Shown: piece after piece, positions 12,953-24,870 of the stretch | Layout: the number at the start of each line of letters is the position of its first letter | Position numbering within the stretch: the first letter of the stretch is position 1 | NCBI RefSeq assembly: GCF_963678635.1 | Contig: NC_087067.1 | Location: 44,059,829-44,123,828 of the forward strand | Origin: Symsagittifera roscoffensis | Lineage: Eukaryota; Xenacoelomorpha; Acoela; Convolutidae | DNA length: 64,000 nt | Direction of reading: 5' to 3' | The notes under the pieces: model-generated | What the model was told of the DNA's origin: nothing | What the model saw: the letters and a program-made list of their open reading frames with translations, nothing else | Database searches by the model: none | Program-made: the position numbers and the translations under genes

Positions 12953-14640
12953 TGTTTGCTATCAGGTTCCCCTAGGTTAAATATGGGACAGTTTGTTTTA
13001 TAATTTCTTAGTTTGAAAGGTCTTAAGTGATGAATGGCGGCGAATTGAGATTTTAAATCTTACTATTACAATATAAGAATTAGAAAATCCATAGAGTTTA
13101 ATGGGCATCTTTTGACGCTAAACACTGACTCGCGAAGACCAAAAGTTGTCTATTTTCATCCAATTCAGCAGTTTTAATTCTGAAAAGCTCAATTTTTACA
13201 ATTGCTTTGTCCTGTGCAAACGACCACCAAGAGTTATTCTCAGCGGGATTTAGAAAAAAGGCAGTTTTCCACCACTTATGGACTAAACTCACTTAGCAAG
13301 TGTCAACCGCTTTCGTTTCCCAACTGAATTGAGGCATTGTGTCTGTATGAAGTGTTTTAGACAAGTGGTATATTATTTTCTATTCTTCTTGCTGTCGCGC
13401 TTCAACGTCGCAATTGCTCTCCATTTTCGACGATTGCTCAACTCTTACATGGTGTGAATTAATTCATGGTATGTGGGTTTAATTTTTATTTCATAAGACT
13501 TTTTTGTTTTATTTGATCAGGATCGGACGGGCCTTTCAGTTTATTAGTTGTCCATTCATTCATCCCTCATCTACAAACCCTGTGGTCATATTTTAAACAG
13601 GAACTCTCTTTTTATATCTCCGCTGAGTGCCCTCTAACTATTTCACCATCTTTGTCTCTCCTTAGAACAAATTCTTTCTTCCTCTAATTTGAAAGAAGAA
13701 GAGACCTGCTCTATTCGCTGGGTTGATTCGAAATTGAAACGAGACGCGGACGTCTTTTATTGATTGCGTCCCAAATATCCAGAGGATCAAAACAGGTAAT
13801 TTGCAATTTAACTCAATTTATTATGTCCCTCTAGGTTTAGGACCGTGAATGTAAATAAGTTTAAAGTCTAATCAATCTATTTTCCACAAAACACCCGGAG
13901 TGCAATTTGAGGTCTGGTTTTTAATTTGTTTGGTGACACTGAAAACAGTGAAAGTGATTTGAATTATTACGCTAGCGTTTTCAAATCGGAACAAACTTTT
14001 TTTCATGCAAACAACTTGTTTCACAGAATCTCTGAACCATTTGTTGGCTTGATTTACAACAAAATTCAACTCCGCGTCTTATTCTGCACAATTGGTCAAG
14101 AGGTTTTTTTTTCAATTGTGGCACTACAGAGGTTGAGGGTTTTCTATGTATCCTTTCTCTTCTAATTTAATAATGAAACAATTTTTTCTACCTATCCTCT
14201 GTTTTATTATTATTGTCAGCTTAGACGTCAAAGCACGGGTTTTTCTGACAATTTTCAGTATAGTTCAAAATCCGTTTGATGTATGGATTAATTGTCCAAG
14301 TAATTGATTTACTAGAAATTCTGCTTTTTTTTCTGGATTTTTTTGTGATATGCGAATTTAGGACGATCTTTTAATTTGATTTTTTTTTTAAAATTTTTGT
14401 TTTGCCTTCTCATTCTTCTCAGTCACAAGGAAACAAAGAATGGAGTTTTGTCTTAAGTTTCTACACTTGCCATAATCGGATCGTTTCCGTTTTTTTAACG
14501 ATTTCTTTGTCTGGAATTGACTTAGCTTTTATGTGCTGGCTTTTATGTGCTGATTAATGGCTGGATTCTGCGTACTCTTGAAATCCTTGAAATGTTTTAC
14601 AGTCAACTTTTAATTGCCGCAAACCGCTGCTATATGTTTC

Positions 14641-14681
14641 TGTATCCTGAGTGATGCGAAGCTCCGCTTCGTCTCCTGGTG
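14641..14681 (+). repeat. Hairpin-ended repeat terminus
   Basis: tgtatcctgagtgatgcgaa then gctccgcttcgtctcctggtg, with the stem gcgaagc/gcttcg intact. Confidence 0.5.
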
Positions 14682-15049
14682 TAACCTCTGATTTAAAATA
14701 AGTACCACTTTCAAATTACCATGACACTTTTAGTTAACTTTAGAGTTAATTTTATTTGTACGTCGTGTGATAATAGAGCTATACAAACTTGTAGAGATTT
14801 AGTGAATTAGGCATAAACGTCTACAATAAACGACTACAATTGACTACAAATATTTTTTTCTTTTCAATTTTTTGCACTACAGATATTTTTTCAATTTTTT
14901 TGCGCAACAAAACTTTTCTTGCCATACAAATTTCAAATGTTTTCGAAAAAAAATTTTTGTGCCGGAGAAGCGCTATATAAGGCATCCAAATATTTGTAAA
15001 TTTATCAATTTTTAGCCTAATTTGGTAATTTTCATACATAACGAAGGTT

Positions 15050-15225
15050 ACTCGATCGCTTTACTTGCTCGAAAAATTAAAAACTTCGAACCAGTTTTTC
15101 TCGACACGGTAATTTTTTTGAAAGTTATGTAATGTCACTCGAATCACGACTGAAAGGGTTTAATATGATATATCACTCAGCACAGTCCGATAATTATTTG
15201 TGGTACCTGATTTTGCGTGGAAAGA
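15050..15225 (+). repeat. Dispersed repeat, copy 1 (partner at 27485)
   Basis: cgctttacttgctcgaaaaa, cagtttttctcgacac, tcgaatcacgactgaaaggg, tttaatatgatatatcac and ctgattttgcgtggaaa occur in the same order in 27485-27690. Non-coding. Confidence 0.75.
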
Positions 15226-16049
15226 AGAACAGAAGAACAAACCTGTATACTAAATTTCAGAGTGAGGGTTCAAAACGTTTTTATCCAATTATACAATAAA
15301 ACATGTTTTAAACGTAAAAATTGTTTTAATGTTTTTAAAGTACCTTTTTCTGCTAATTTATGAAATAAGTGATATCGTTAAAAACAATCATTTCAACAAT
15401 TAAATTGTTCATGCTTTTTCTTTATCCAGTTTGTTTCGGAAGGACCCGTAGATCATCCCAAGAGTCGAACAATGTCGCTCTAAGACACAAAACTGGAAAA
15501 ACTTCGTTTTATTTATCATTTGTTTTAAACTTGTCTTTTACTTTGTTTGAAACCATTTTTACTCATTGGTTTCAAACAGTTTAAAACAAAGTCCCCCAAT
15601 CTACAATGTTCCATCACATTTCAATGGTCAGAACAAAAACAAGGTTTGGAAGCTAGGGCTATGAGGCGCAGTTTTTCAATAGACTATTACGACAGTCCAT
15701 CATTTCACGTTTCATTGGTGTAATTTTAAAGTGGTCGCCAGGGTTGCTGCGTTTTTTTTGTTCAAATTCAGTTTTTCCAAACCTGATGCGTGCGTCAATT
15801 TTGTTTTTAAAAGGAAATATTTAGGAAATTGAGACAATTTATCCTCAAGGGAAAGGAAGAGTGGCCTTATTTGAGAAATTATTGATTTTAGATGAGAACT
15901 TTTTGATGATACCTTAGCCACTTCATTGGACGCACGATTGAAGTAAGCCAAGTGCTCTAAAATTTCCACTGAGACACATAATTGACCAATTTATATCCAA
16001 AAAGCTGCGTTTCGAAATTGTCTTCAAAATTGATTTTGGGGAAAAAGAA

Positions 16050-16490
16050 AACTACATTTTTGTTCCTTATTTCAAGGAAAGTGAGGAATATATATGCTCG
16101 GGTTGTTTTTTTTATTCAGACTGATTTTAGAAAAGTTGACTGCGTATCGGCATCGATCGTAAATCTTTTCATTTTTAAGCAAGGATGTTTGCACTAGTTT
16201 AAAGTGCCACTTGGCTCCTGGAACCATACTTTTATAGTTTGTTTTAATGCGCGAATTATTTATTTCTGGCGAAAAATTCGCCCTCATAATCGTTCTAAAT
16301 TGAATTGAGGCAAGCTAATTGGTATTATTAATTCCATAAAACGACTCAAGTTTTGACACTTTGAATCTTAGGCTAAAAATATCATAGTTTTGCCAATATT
16401 TCATTTACCAAAAACCATTCGAGACTAATTAATGGGAAGTCGGATCATTCAGGGCTTTGCCTTGATACGAGCAGCCTTGTTTTAAGATTT
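16050..16490 (+). repeat. ~450-bp dispersed repeat, copy 1
   Basis: Shares with 17865-18395, in the same order: ttttgttcc, atgctcggg..gtttttt, catcgatcg, gcgaattattt, gaattgaggcaagctaattg, acgactcaa..ttttgacactttgaat, and cattcagggctttgccttga then tacgagcag. Non-coding; origin unknown. Confidence 0.7.
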
Positions 16491-16777
16491 AAATCTAACT
16501 CCTTAATTCAATAAAATTAGAAGATCCTTAAAATGTTTAGGGCGATGCCCTCATTCGACAATTGATGATAGAGAGTAAATAAATCAATTGATGATAGAGT
16601 ATTTAAGTAAGCCGAAACGTTACATCATATGAATCAATTTGCTTAACTTACATAACTGTTACCATAATTGTTACATAACTATTATGTAACTCTTACGTAT
16701 TTTCCTCTGGTTGATACTTCGGCTGGTTTATACTTCGGCTGGTTTATTTAGCACCCAGTAATATGTCAATGTTAGTT

Positions 16778-16976
16778 GGATCTACTTAACAATCTCCCCT
16801 CCCTTTCAAGAAAAGGGGGGGGGGGCATTCTTTAGTAGGTACAATAGGGGGGGGGGGAGATTGTTAAGTAGATCCCCAGGGACCTACTTAACAATCCCCC
16901 CCCCCCCCCTTTCAAGAAAGGGGGGAGATTCTTTAGTAGGTACAATAGGGGGGGGGGGAGATTGTTAAGTAGATCC
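16778..16976. mobile_element. 199-bp MITE, internally duplicated, 8-bp target-site duplication
   Basis: Perfect terminal inverted repeats GGATCTACTTAACAATC and gattgttaagtagatcc, flanked by TGTTAGTT at 16770-16777 and 16977-16984. The element is two head-to-tail copies of a ~99-bp unit (ctttcaagaaa, G-run, attctttagtaggtacaatag, G-run), the second starting after ccaggg at ~16876. The 8-bp duplication suits a hAT-type transposase. Confidence 0.85.
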
Positions 16977-17864
16977 TGTTAGTTGCGTTACTACATATGC
17001 TTCAATCATAAGCAGTAGCCGGTCGCCATGCAATTAGCTACAATTTTTCGTCCGCGGTGATCATTACCGGAAAAGACAAAGAAATTCGCTTTTCAAAATA
17101 TTTGGAACAAAATTCCTACTTTGTTTTCCAAATGAAAGGGAAGTTGGTTTTCTTTTCAAAGCTGAATTCAATTTCAAGAATTACTTGCAGAGTTAAATAT
17201 AGCATGAATTCCATTGTTTCCAAAGCGGATGTTTAAAAGTTTCAGTCAATTTAGTTTTTAGAATTTGAAAGGCCTTTTTGTTTAGTCCATAAACAAGACT
17301 AGTAGCTTAAGGTACAATTAGCAGAAAAAAATTGCGACCACAGATGCTCATATAATGAATCGCTCAGGCGAACAAAATTTAGTGAGCTCAGAACTAATAA
17401 CGAGAAGCTTGATTAAATAATTATTGATGTTTTTATTCTTTTTGCTGCCTAAATTGTAATTGACAGCGTCGAATGACATAAAAATGACATCTTCGTGGTC
17501 AAAACAACTAGATGAAAAACCTCTGTAAAGCTTATTTATTTTCAGCTCGAGCTTTATGATAAATATAATTAGCTTGATGATTATTTTTTTCAGAAAACTT
17601 TAATAATAGACTACTTTTTTGTTGGTAGCCCTCTTTGGTAGTTTGTGTACTAATTTCAAAACGGATACTATTGTATGAAAGAATGACGTTTTAAACCGTT
17701 TTTGCACAAATTTGACAAATATTAATCAGGATTTTGCTGCCTTGTTTTAACTTGTAACTCTGACAGTTGGTATTAATATTTTTCCTACTTATTTTCCTAA
17801 GTTGAAAGATTCTTTGCTGAAGTTAAAAGAATTGATTAAATGAATTTAAAATGTTAGTTTTTCA

Positions 17865-18395
17865 AAATTCGGAAAAAATTTTTTGTTCCGACTTTCGAAG
17901 AAAACGGAATGTTTATACTCGGTGTGGTTTTTTATTGAGTCAATTTTCACCGATCGAAATATTGATGTTCAACAAAAAAATTTTATACCTTATTGAAGAT
18001 ATCGACTTCCTGAGTTCAAATATAAAAAGTTATTTCACCTCCGATTATTTCTTGTAAAGTTCTGGGGGTTGAAAATTGCCAAATTTTCCAGGTTCTGGAC
18101 TAATTTATGCGCTTTTTGAAGAGTTTATTCATAATGCTGAGAGCGTAACGCGAATTATTTATGCGTGGCGAATTATCCCGCACAACAAAATCGTTCCAAG
18201 ATGAATTGAGGCTAGCTAATTGGTCGTATTAATTTCGTACGACTCAAAGTTTTACACTTTGATATTGTCCAAAATGTATAGGTTTCCCATTCGATATGAA
18301 CTGTCTAAAATTTATTGTCCATTCGATATGATTTAAGGGACAGTAACAACATTCAGGACTTTGCCCTGATATACGAGCAGTCTTATTTTCAGTTT
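17865..18395 (+). repeat. ~500-bp dispersed repeat, copy 2
   Basis: Second copy of the 16050 block: tttgttccgactttcgaaga, caccgatcg, gaattgaggctagctaattg, ttttacactttgat, cattcaggactttgccctga then tatacgagcag. It also has an internal duplication of cccattcgatatga around 18290-18330. Followed directly by the fold-back palindrome. Confidence 0.7.
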
Positions 18396-18429
18396 CTTGA
18401 CGTTGTTAAAGATCAAGCTAATGACATGT

Positions 18430-19185
18430 ATATGTAATTTAAAGGTACGGCGCTGATTTAATTTATCCGGACAAAACAAACAAAACTTGAATTTGTAAAC
18501 GCGTTTTTCTCAATTTGGGTTAAAATAAGACAAAAAGTGAAGAGAACAAAAGTTATTTGAAATTTTATCAGAATTAATTTACTGAAATTTTTTCTCAAAT
18601 TCTCAACCAAAATTTTATTTCAAAAACGGGTCATTTTGGCTTTTTTCAGTTAATCAAGAATTACGCTGAAACTACTTTTTCAATTGATGAGAAATATATA
18701 TCACAAGAAATCTCTTATACAGCCCAACAAAGTTCTAGAAGCGTTAAATCTCCAAAAATTTGAGAAAATTGTTGAAAGTTTGTTTTTAAGCAAAGATTTT
18801 GGGTTTTAAGTCGTAAAAATCACGTTTCTTGACTATCAAGCAAAATGTTATCTCTTATTTAGGTTTTTGGCTATTTAATTCTTCTAGAACTTTGTTGGGC
18901 TGTGTAAGAGGCTTCTTGTGTTTCATATTCCTCATCAATTAACAAAGTAGTTTCAGTGTAGTTCTGGATTAATTGAAAAAAAAGCCAAAATCACCCATTT
19001 TTGGGGTAAAGTTTTGGTTGAGAATTTCGGAGACAAAATTGCTCCATATCAATTCTGATGAAATTCTAAGCAACTTTTGTACTCTTAATTTTTTGTCTAA
19101 TCATAACTCAAATAGACAAAAACGCGTTTGAAAATTCAAGTTTAACTCGTTTTGTCCAGATTAGTTAAATCTGCATTGTATTACT
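18430..19185. repeat. Large fold-back palindrome, ~330-bp arms
   Basis: Left arm 18430-18758 and right arm 18858-19185 are reverse complements with scattered mismatches: for example acagcccaacaaagttctag (18719) pairs with ctagaactttgttgggctgt (18884), and aaaacgcgtttt/tttacaaattcaagtttt pairs near the outer ends. The central ~100 bp is unpaired. No gene content. It may be a fold-back transposon; a transcript would form a long hairpin. Confidence 0.8.
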
Positions 19186-19198
19186 TGTATATTTACAC

Positions 19199-19617
19199 CA
19201 GTGGCATGCGCTGAAATTTTTCTAGCGTGGGCGGTGGTTTTTCGAAAAAAAAACTTAACAAATAGTCGACGTTTTAAGTCAAAATATTTGATTTTCCGAG
19301 CTGTCCAAAATTACTGTCAAAAATTTGCTGCACTGTAGCCTAATTTTTAAAAATGGGCTAAATTTACGATTTCAGCTTTTTGAATAAATAATAGACCAAA
19401 CGTTTGCGTTTTTTCGGCGCGTGCTCCCCCCTCAAATTCAGTTATATTGGCGCCAAAGGCGCCTTTAGAAAATTTTTGATGTTGGCCAGCCAAAAATGGA
19501 TCACGTTAAATTATACCGAAGGGGAAACCCTTCGGGAAATTTTGGCAACCAAAATTGGGAAGAAAGAAGTGCAGTAGCCCCCTCACCCCCCCCCCCCCCC
19601 CCCCCGGCACGCTACTG
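19199..19617. mobile_element. MITE with the shared core in reverse orientation
   Basis: Starts CAGTGGCATGCGC and ends ...ggcacgctactg. The core (ggcgcgtgctcccccctcaaa, ggcgccaaaggcgcc) is the reverse complement of that in the other copies. Flanks atttacac and, four bases beyond the right end, atttacgc are only a tentative duplication. It abuts the right arm of the 18430-19185 palindrome. Confidence 0.6.
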
Positions 19618-21224
19618 ATTGATTTACGCGAAAGGAAACTTTTTCCGAGCGCTCAGATAGTTCGTGCATCGCATTCAATAGCAATTTATTAGCAATCTGA
19701 TCGAGCGATTTAATACGACGTTTTATATCTAGTTGTACCAGGTTGAAACGCTATTGAAAAGCAGTTATTGTCGCCTGGTGTTTTTAATTTGGAAAATCGT
19801 CGTTCCCCCTTAATTCTGTTAACCTAATTTTTACAAATGGTTTCCCTTTAGTTTTTTATTCCAGATCTTTTTGACCAATCCTAAAGCGTTTTTGGCTTCA
19901 ATGTTGACAAATTTTGAGTGTCGGAAAACCGCTTTTTTTGTTGAAACTTTAAGAAAAGCTTCTGACGTAAAAAAGCGTCTGTAGCTTCATACGTGCTTCA
20001 AAACTCGCATAGTCTGCTTAGCAATCAATTTTTCCCATTTTTGTAGCTTGAAATTGTAATTAGCTGTTCAACGCAGGTAAATTTGATACTTTTGTTAATA
20101 ACTTGATACCAATAATTTTGTCGCTCAGTCCCAAATTTTTGTACCAGTTAATTTTTCAGTTCCATATTTTGGCATCAAAGCATCAACTTTTGCGGTTAAT
20201 ACGCTTCGATGGGTGGAGATTTATGACGCTGTTAAATCGAGATTTAATCCTCACAAATACAGATGCCACGAATACAAGAAGCCGTTCAATCATTTTACAT
20301 AAAAACTATAATCCACAGAAAAAAAACGGTCTAGTCCTCAAATGTAATAATTCTGTCTGTGTTAGGGCTATAGTTGAATACTCACGGTCTCATTTTAAAC
20401 ATACATGCCTCATCAGTTACGAAGAAAAGCGGTTTTTTGACAATAAGATCAGTTTCCGTTTCATTGCAACCTCTGTTGTTTGAACGACGAATCCATTGCA
20501 AAATGACCACTCATTAGTATTCAATGCTTCCTTTATAGATTTGTCTCTTCAGATATTTTTTTAAATCCAATTGGTTCTTCCCCCCTTTGTGACTTCTATT
20601 TTACTGGATTAGCTTTATGCAGTCTCTATCTAAGACGCAGCCACCGTTTTTAAATTGCCCGGAGACGAATTATCTTATTTGATAATTTAGCTTTCTTTTT
20701 TTTTCAAAAAATTTCTGTTATAATTTACATCGTTGACTAAGTAAGCAATGATGGTCTCGAAGTCGTATTATTGGTGAGTTTTTCTGTTCTGGAAAATATT
20801 GGAGATTATTGTTATTGCTGAGTAAAATGGAAATAGTTTGAAGATTGATTAGACTCGAAATGCAGAAAATGTGATATCCGCGTCCACTTACCCCAATTGT
20901 CGGTTCGAATGTAAAGCGTCCTATGGCATCTAAATCGGGAAATGCCTAGACAGCTTATTTATCATAAGTTAAGTCTGCGCGCTAGTTTTAAATTAGATTT
21001 TATCTACATCGGAAAAACACCATTCTTAGTTTAAATTCAGCGTTGTGAATCATGACAAAAATGACTAAATGAGATTCCAATTATTTCCTGCAACTATATC
21101 AGAAGTAGCCGATTGCTTTGCAAGTAGGACCGAATGTTTTGACCACAGTAATTATGGTAAAATAGCTGACATTTTTACACAAGCATAGCTTGTGTTATAG
21201 TATGAACTTTATTTTTTTTTCAAC

Positions 21225-21290
21225 CTAAGTCGCAAATATTGTTGCCACAAAATTGTTGCCACAAATTGTTGCCACAAAATGTGTTCATAT
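21225..21290 (+). repeat. Short tandem repeat (ttgttgccacaaa x3)
   Basis: Three near-identical 14-bp units after aagtcgcaaatattg. A related block (aagtcacaaatattggtgcc) occurs at 45645. Confidence 0.8.
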
Positions 21291-21390
21291 TGAAATTGTT
21301 CATTTTGATCCAGCTATTAAGTACAGCTAATGCTATGGATATTAACACAGACTATTATATTACAAATAGCACTTTAGCTTCAAGGTATCA

Positions 21391-21462
21391 TGGTTCTGTA
21401 GCGTAGAGGTAGGGAAGGAGAACAGCAGCAAAATAAGAGGGTTCGAACCCGGACAAGGTCGG
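21391..21462 (+). other. tRNA-like fossil (probable SINE head)
   Basis: A-box TAGCGTAGAGG at 21399-21409 and a perfect palindromic B-box GGTTCGAACCC at 21440-21450. The spacing is short and the acceptor stem is not closed. Confidence 0.45.
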
Positions 21463-22739
21463 ATTTTCTAATGAATTTTTTTCGTATACTAGTTAAAATG
21501 CGTCCGTTCTATAAATTGAGGCATGTTAGTTGGTAAATGTCTGTTTTCAAATTGACTGCTAATGCGCCATAATCGGCTTGCTTTACTTAGCAATTATGAA
21601 GACCTCCCAATTTTATACTTCCACAATTGTTGAGTGGTTGCAATAGCGTTAAAATAATGTCAACGGCTCTTGTTAGCGCTATTGTCGCCACTCATTTTTG
21701 CATTTTTCCAGCGCGCTTTTGTGAATAAAAAATAAGGAGACAAAGACAAAAAAATAAAGGGAAAAAGGGTTTTGCAATTTTCTGTGTTGATGTTTTTATG
21801 TCTTCAATCATTTTTTGAAAGTCTCATTACTATGTTCCGAGGACGTTAAGATATTTTTTATCTAGAAGAAGTTAGCTTGAATTGCCTCCATTGAACACGA
21901 TTATAAACGATACGCTATTATACAAAACTGGTAAAAAGCGAGGGGTTAATTATCAAAATTAGGCAGTTTTCAAAACCCCATAACCTTACGAAAAATTGTC
22001 GCATGTGAAATACTGTTTCATTTTTGAGTTCAGGTTGGTATGAAAACATGAGCTAGGATAGTTTAAAAGTCTATATTGGTTTGTTTTTATAAACCACCCT
22101 CAAGCATAAGCATTCCGGAGCTTTCTTGGAAAGTAGGACCGATAAAAAGCCCAGCAATTAGGATATATAACTTTTCGTGACGGATTTCCTGTTACCTTTT
22201 TTTGGCGTTTTAAACTAAGTGCCCTCATTGCCTCGTGGTGTTTGTTGGTCAAATATTGAAGAAATTTATGATAGTCTGGGGAGATGGACCTATTATCTTG
22301 CACGACTATTATTTTGCTTTTTTTGAAAAGGGGGACTTTGTATTCGGGTGTGTTTTTATTTTTTTGTTTTCCTCGCAAAATCAGATATCTTTAACAATCA
22401 TCGGACTGGGTCGAGTGATTTATCATAAGAAAGCTCTTCCAGTCGTGATTTGAAAAAATTGTCCCAGTGTCAAGAAAACCTGCTGTGTAATAGTTCAGTT
22501 TTAGTTCAATTTTCAGCGTTTAAAGCTAGCGAGCAGGCTTACTGTAAACAGATAACCAGTGAAAAAAAATTTTCATGCCCTGAAAATTCAGTTTTACACC
22601 AGTAAGTTAAGGTTTCGACGTTTTTTAGACACATTTTTTGACTTTTTAAATGGTTTTTTTGTCCTTGTCATTGTTCGAGTAAATCTGAAAAGGATTGTTT
22701 TTAAGAATTTTTCTGTAGTTTTTAAGAATATGGTCGGAC

Positions 22740-23110
22740 CAGGGTACCACTTGGTCACTATTTTAGTGACCAGTCACTAATTGGTCACTATTTTTTAAAT
22801 GGTCAATAAAAGTCACTATTTACAACGGTTTTTGGTGACGAACCCTAAAATTTTTCTAAAGGGGCCTTTGGCGCCATTATATACCAATATTGAGCGGGGA
22901 GCGCGCGCCAAAAAAAACGCAATTTTTTTTCAAAATTTTTCAAAAAGTGCCTGAAAACGACTTTTTATTCAAAATTAGACTTTTTAGTGTTTTGTTGGCA
23001 GGGCTTGAAAAATTAATTTGGTCGATCAAAAAAAAAGGTCGACAAAAAATTTGAAAAAATTGTAAAATTGTCATAGCCACTATTTTTCTCTCAAAAAAGT
23101 GGTCACCCTG
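22740..23110. mobile_element. 371-bp MITE with perfect 8-bp target-site duplication
   Basis: Termini CAGGGTACCACTTGG and aaaaaagtggtcaccctg are inverted. The flanks are GGTCGGAC on both sides (22732-22739 and 23111-23118). The internal core cctaaaatttttctaaaggggcctttggcgcc and ggggagcgcgcgcc matches the 40118 element. Confidence 0.85.
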
Positions 23111-23181
23111 GGTCGGACCATTTTTGTGGCCCTTGTATAGCAACTGGCTCTCTTTGTTCGTTATCGAAAGTTTATTTTAAT

Positions 23182-23310
23182 TCAGAGTCAATGAATGTAG
23201 TGAAGACTCTTATATAGGTCTTGATGATTTATTGTTTTTTTTTCTTAAGGGAAATGACTTAAAGTGTGTTGACACTCGAGCTCGAATTTTTTGCGATTTC
23301 AATTTTGAAT
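23182..23310. mobile_element. MITE family 1, 5' fragment
   Basis: agagtcaatgaatgtagtga then agactcttatataggtcttg, matching the family start; sequence diverges after about 130 bp. Confidence 0.6.
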
Positions 23311-23449
23311 TATCTAAGCTTGCACTAAGCTACTAGCGCTATCAAATCGGAAAATAGATTTTTTTCATTTAAAAACTAGTTCAACAGAATCCCTTCAGTA
23401 ATTGTACCTAGTTGTCCCAGAAATCTGAACTCAGACGTTAATTCGCGCA

Positions 23450-23530
23450 TGTGTCGAAGAGGTAAAGCACCTGCCTACCCTACCAAGCCAAAGGTCAATG
23501 GTTTGAATCCGCCCAGGACCTGTTTTTCGT
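23450..23530 (+). other. tRNA-like fossil (probable SINE head)
   Basis: tgtcgaagaggtaaagcacctg and ggtttgaatccgcccagg resemble A and B boxes about 45 bp apart. Stems are degenerate. The flank gacctgtttttcgtt resembles the flank of the 8076 copy (gatctgtttctttt), arguing for one dispersed family. Confidence 0.4.
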
Positions 23531-24700
23531 TAACTTTCTGAGCGTCAAAAAATGGCTATAGTGTTTCCGTTTGTCTGCTCATTTTGGTCGGCTTTTTGCC
23601 GCAGCACCAAGTTTGCTCAAAATTTAATAGTTTTATATTTAAATTCAAAATCGTTTCAATGTATTCCGGCTTTGGGCAATTAATTGAAATTTAGGGAACT
23701 GTTTTCAGTCGGGACCTGTTTTGTGGAAACTGAAATTTTTCGACTATTTTAGACTATTTATATCTGCTTATTTTTGTCGAATTAGTTCCTGCACAAATAT
23801 TCCCTTTCTTTCAAGCATTACGAGATGAGAGCTATTTTTTAAAGTTTTTTTTATGGTGCAGGTAATTTTTTTCCTTTCAGCAGGTAATTTCTTTTGCTAT
23901 TTTTGATCTTTCGATTGATTAGAAAGGTTTTTCAAGTTTTTTTGCAGTTTTTGTATTGTCTTTTCATCTGATTCAAACCAGATTCATTTATGGCGTTCGA
24001 TTCCTGACCGGAGCCTTGTTTTTTTTATGTATGCAATTAAAATTTGTTATGGCAAACATTGATTTGTCGGATTTTTATTTGTCTGAACATATCTTTTGGC
24101 TTTAGTTGCCACATCACGGATGTTGCTTGTTCTGTAAACAATTTTCCTTGTAGTTGCAAGTGCAAGCGTTGTTACTTGTAGTTTCAGGGGACTTGAACTT
24201 TTTAAATTTTTAAAATAAATGTAGTTTTTTTTCGGTTCAACTGGTGGCTGTTCAAAGATTGTCGGCTAATGTTATTCCTTGAAGTTTCAGGAGGGACTTA
24301 AAGTTGAAATGTTTCTTTTTTTTATAGAATCTTTTTTTTCCAGCTCATTTTGTGTCTGCTCAAAGATTGTCGGCTTTGTTTCCTCTTTGTAAGATTTGTA
24401 CCGTTGCGTTGCCTTATCATGATTTTTTTTGCTCTGTAAACAAATTTCATTGTTATTGCAAGTGCAAGTGTTGCTCATTGCAGTTCCAGGAGCATCTTTA
24501 ATTAGCTCAACTTGTGTCTGCTCAAAGACTATCGGCTGTGTATCCTCCTCATAAGTTTTGTTTCATTTCTAATTTAATATTGAAATGTGTGGCTTGTTTG
24601 GCTAGAATGAACTTTCATCCAGACATACGAAAATTTAATGTTTGTTAGACCTAGATTTTTTGAAAGTTTTTGTCTTTCGTTTTTTGTCTTATGTTTTTTT

Positions 24701-24744
24701 TTGTATCGCAAGTGGTGCTGCAAAGCTGCGCTTTGTCTCTGTTT
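24701..24744 (+). repeat. Hairpin-ended repeat terminus
   Basis: ttgtatcgcaagtggtgctg then caaagctgcgctttgtctctg. Here both stem arms changed together (caaagc/gctttg), so pairing is conserved although the bases are not. Confidence 0.5.
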
Positions 24745-24774
24745 ATCAAAAAGTGACAATCATTTATTGTTCTT

Positions 24775-24870
24775 GATCTTCAAAGAGCTTAAAGGGCATA
24801 TAATTGTGTCTTTAAAATTCGAAAGCTGCGTTCATTGACTCTTTTCCAATTGTATGTTGGCTTTTTCAGT
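24775..24870. mobile_element. MITE family 1, 3' fragment
   Basis: tcaaagagcttaaagggcat, attcgaaagc and gcgttcattgactcttttcc then aattgtatgttggc match the family 3' end. Confidence 0.55.

Larger units (their letters stand above)
8994..16049. other. AT-rich intergenic DNA
   Basis: No supported gene. Contains the 11380 MITE, a (CT)n tract, a 62-bp duplication and dispersed repeats. The frame at 15712-15969 on the - strand (MEILEHLAYFNRASNEVAKV...) has a protein-like composition but no further support. Confidence 0.6.
19620..22735. other. AT-rich intergenic DNA
   Basis: No supported gene. The 126-codon frame at 20103-20483 has no recognisable domain or splice context. A tRNA-like fossil lies at 21391. 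Confidence 0.6.

Noticed and set aside
20103-20483. 126-codon open frame
   Set aside because: No recognisable domain, no splice signals supporting it, and expected by chance at this base composition and window size.
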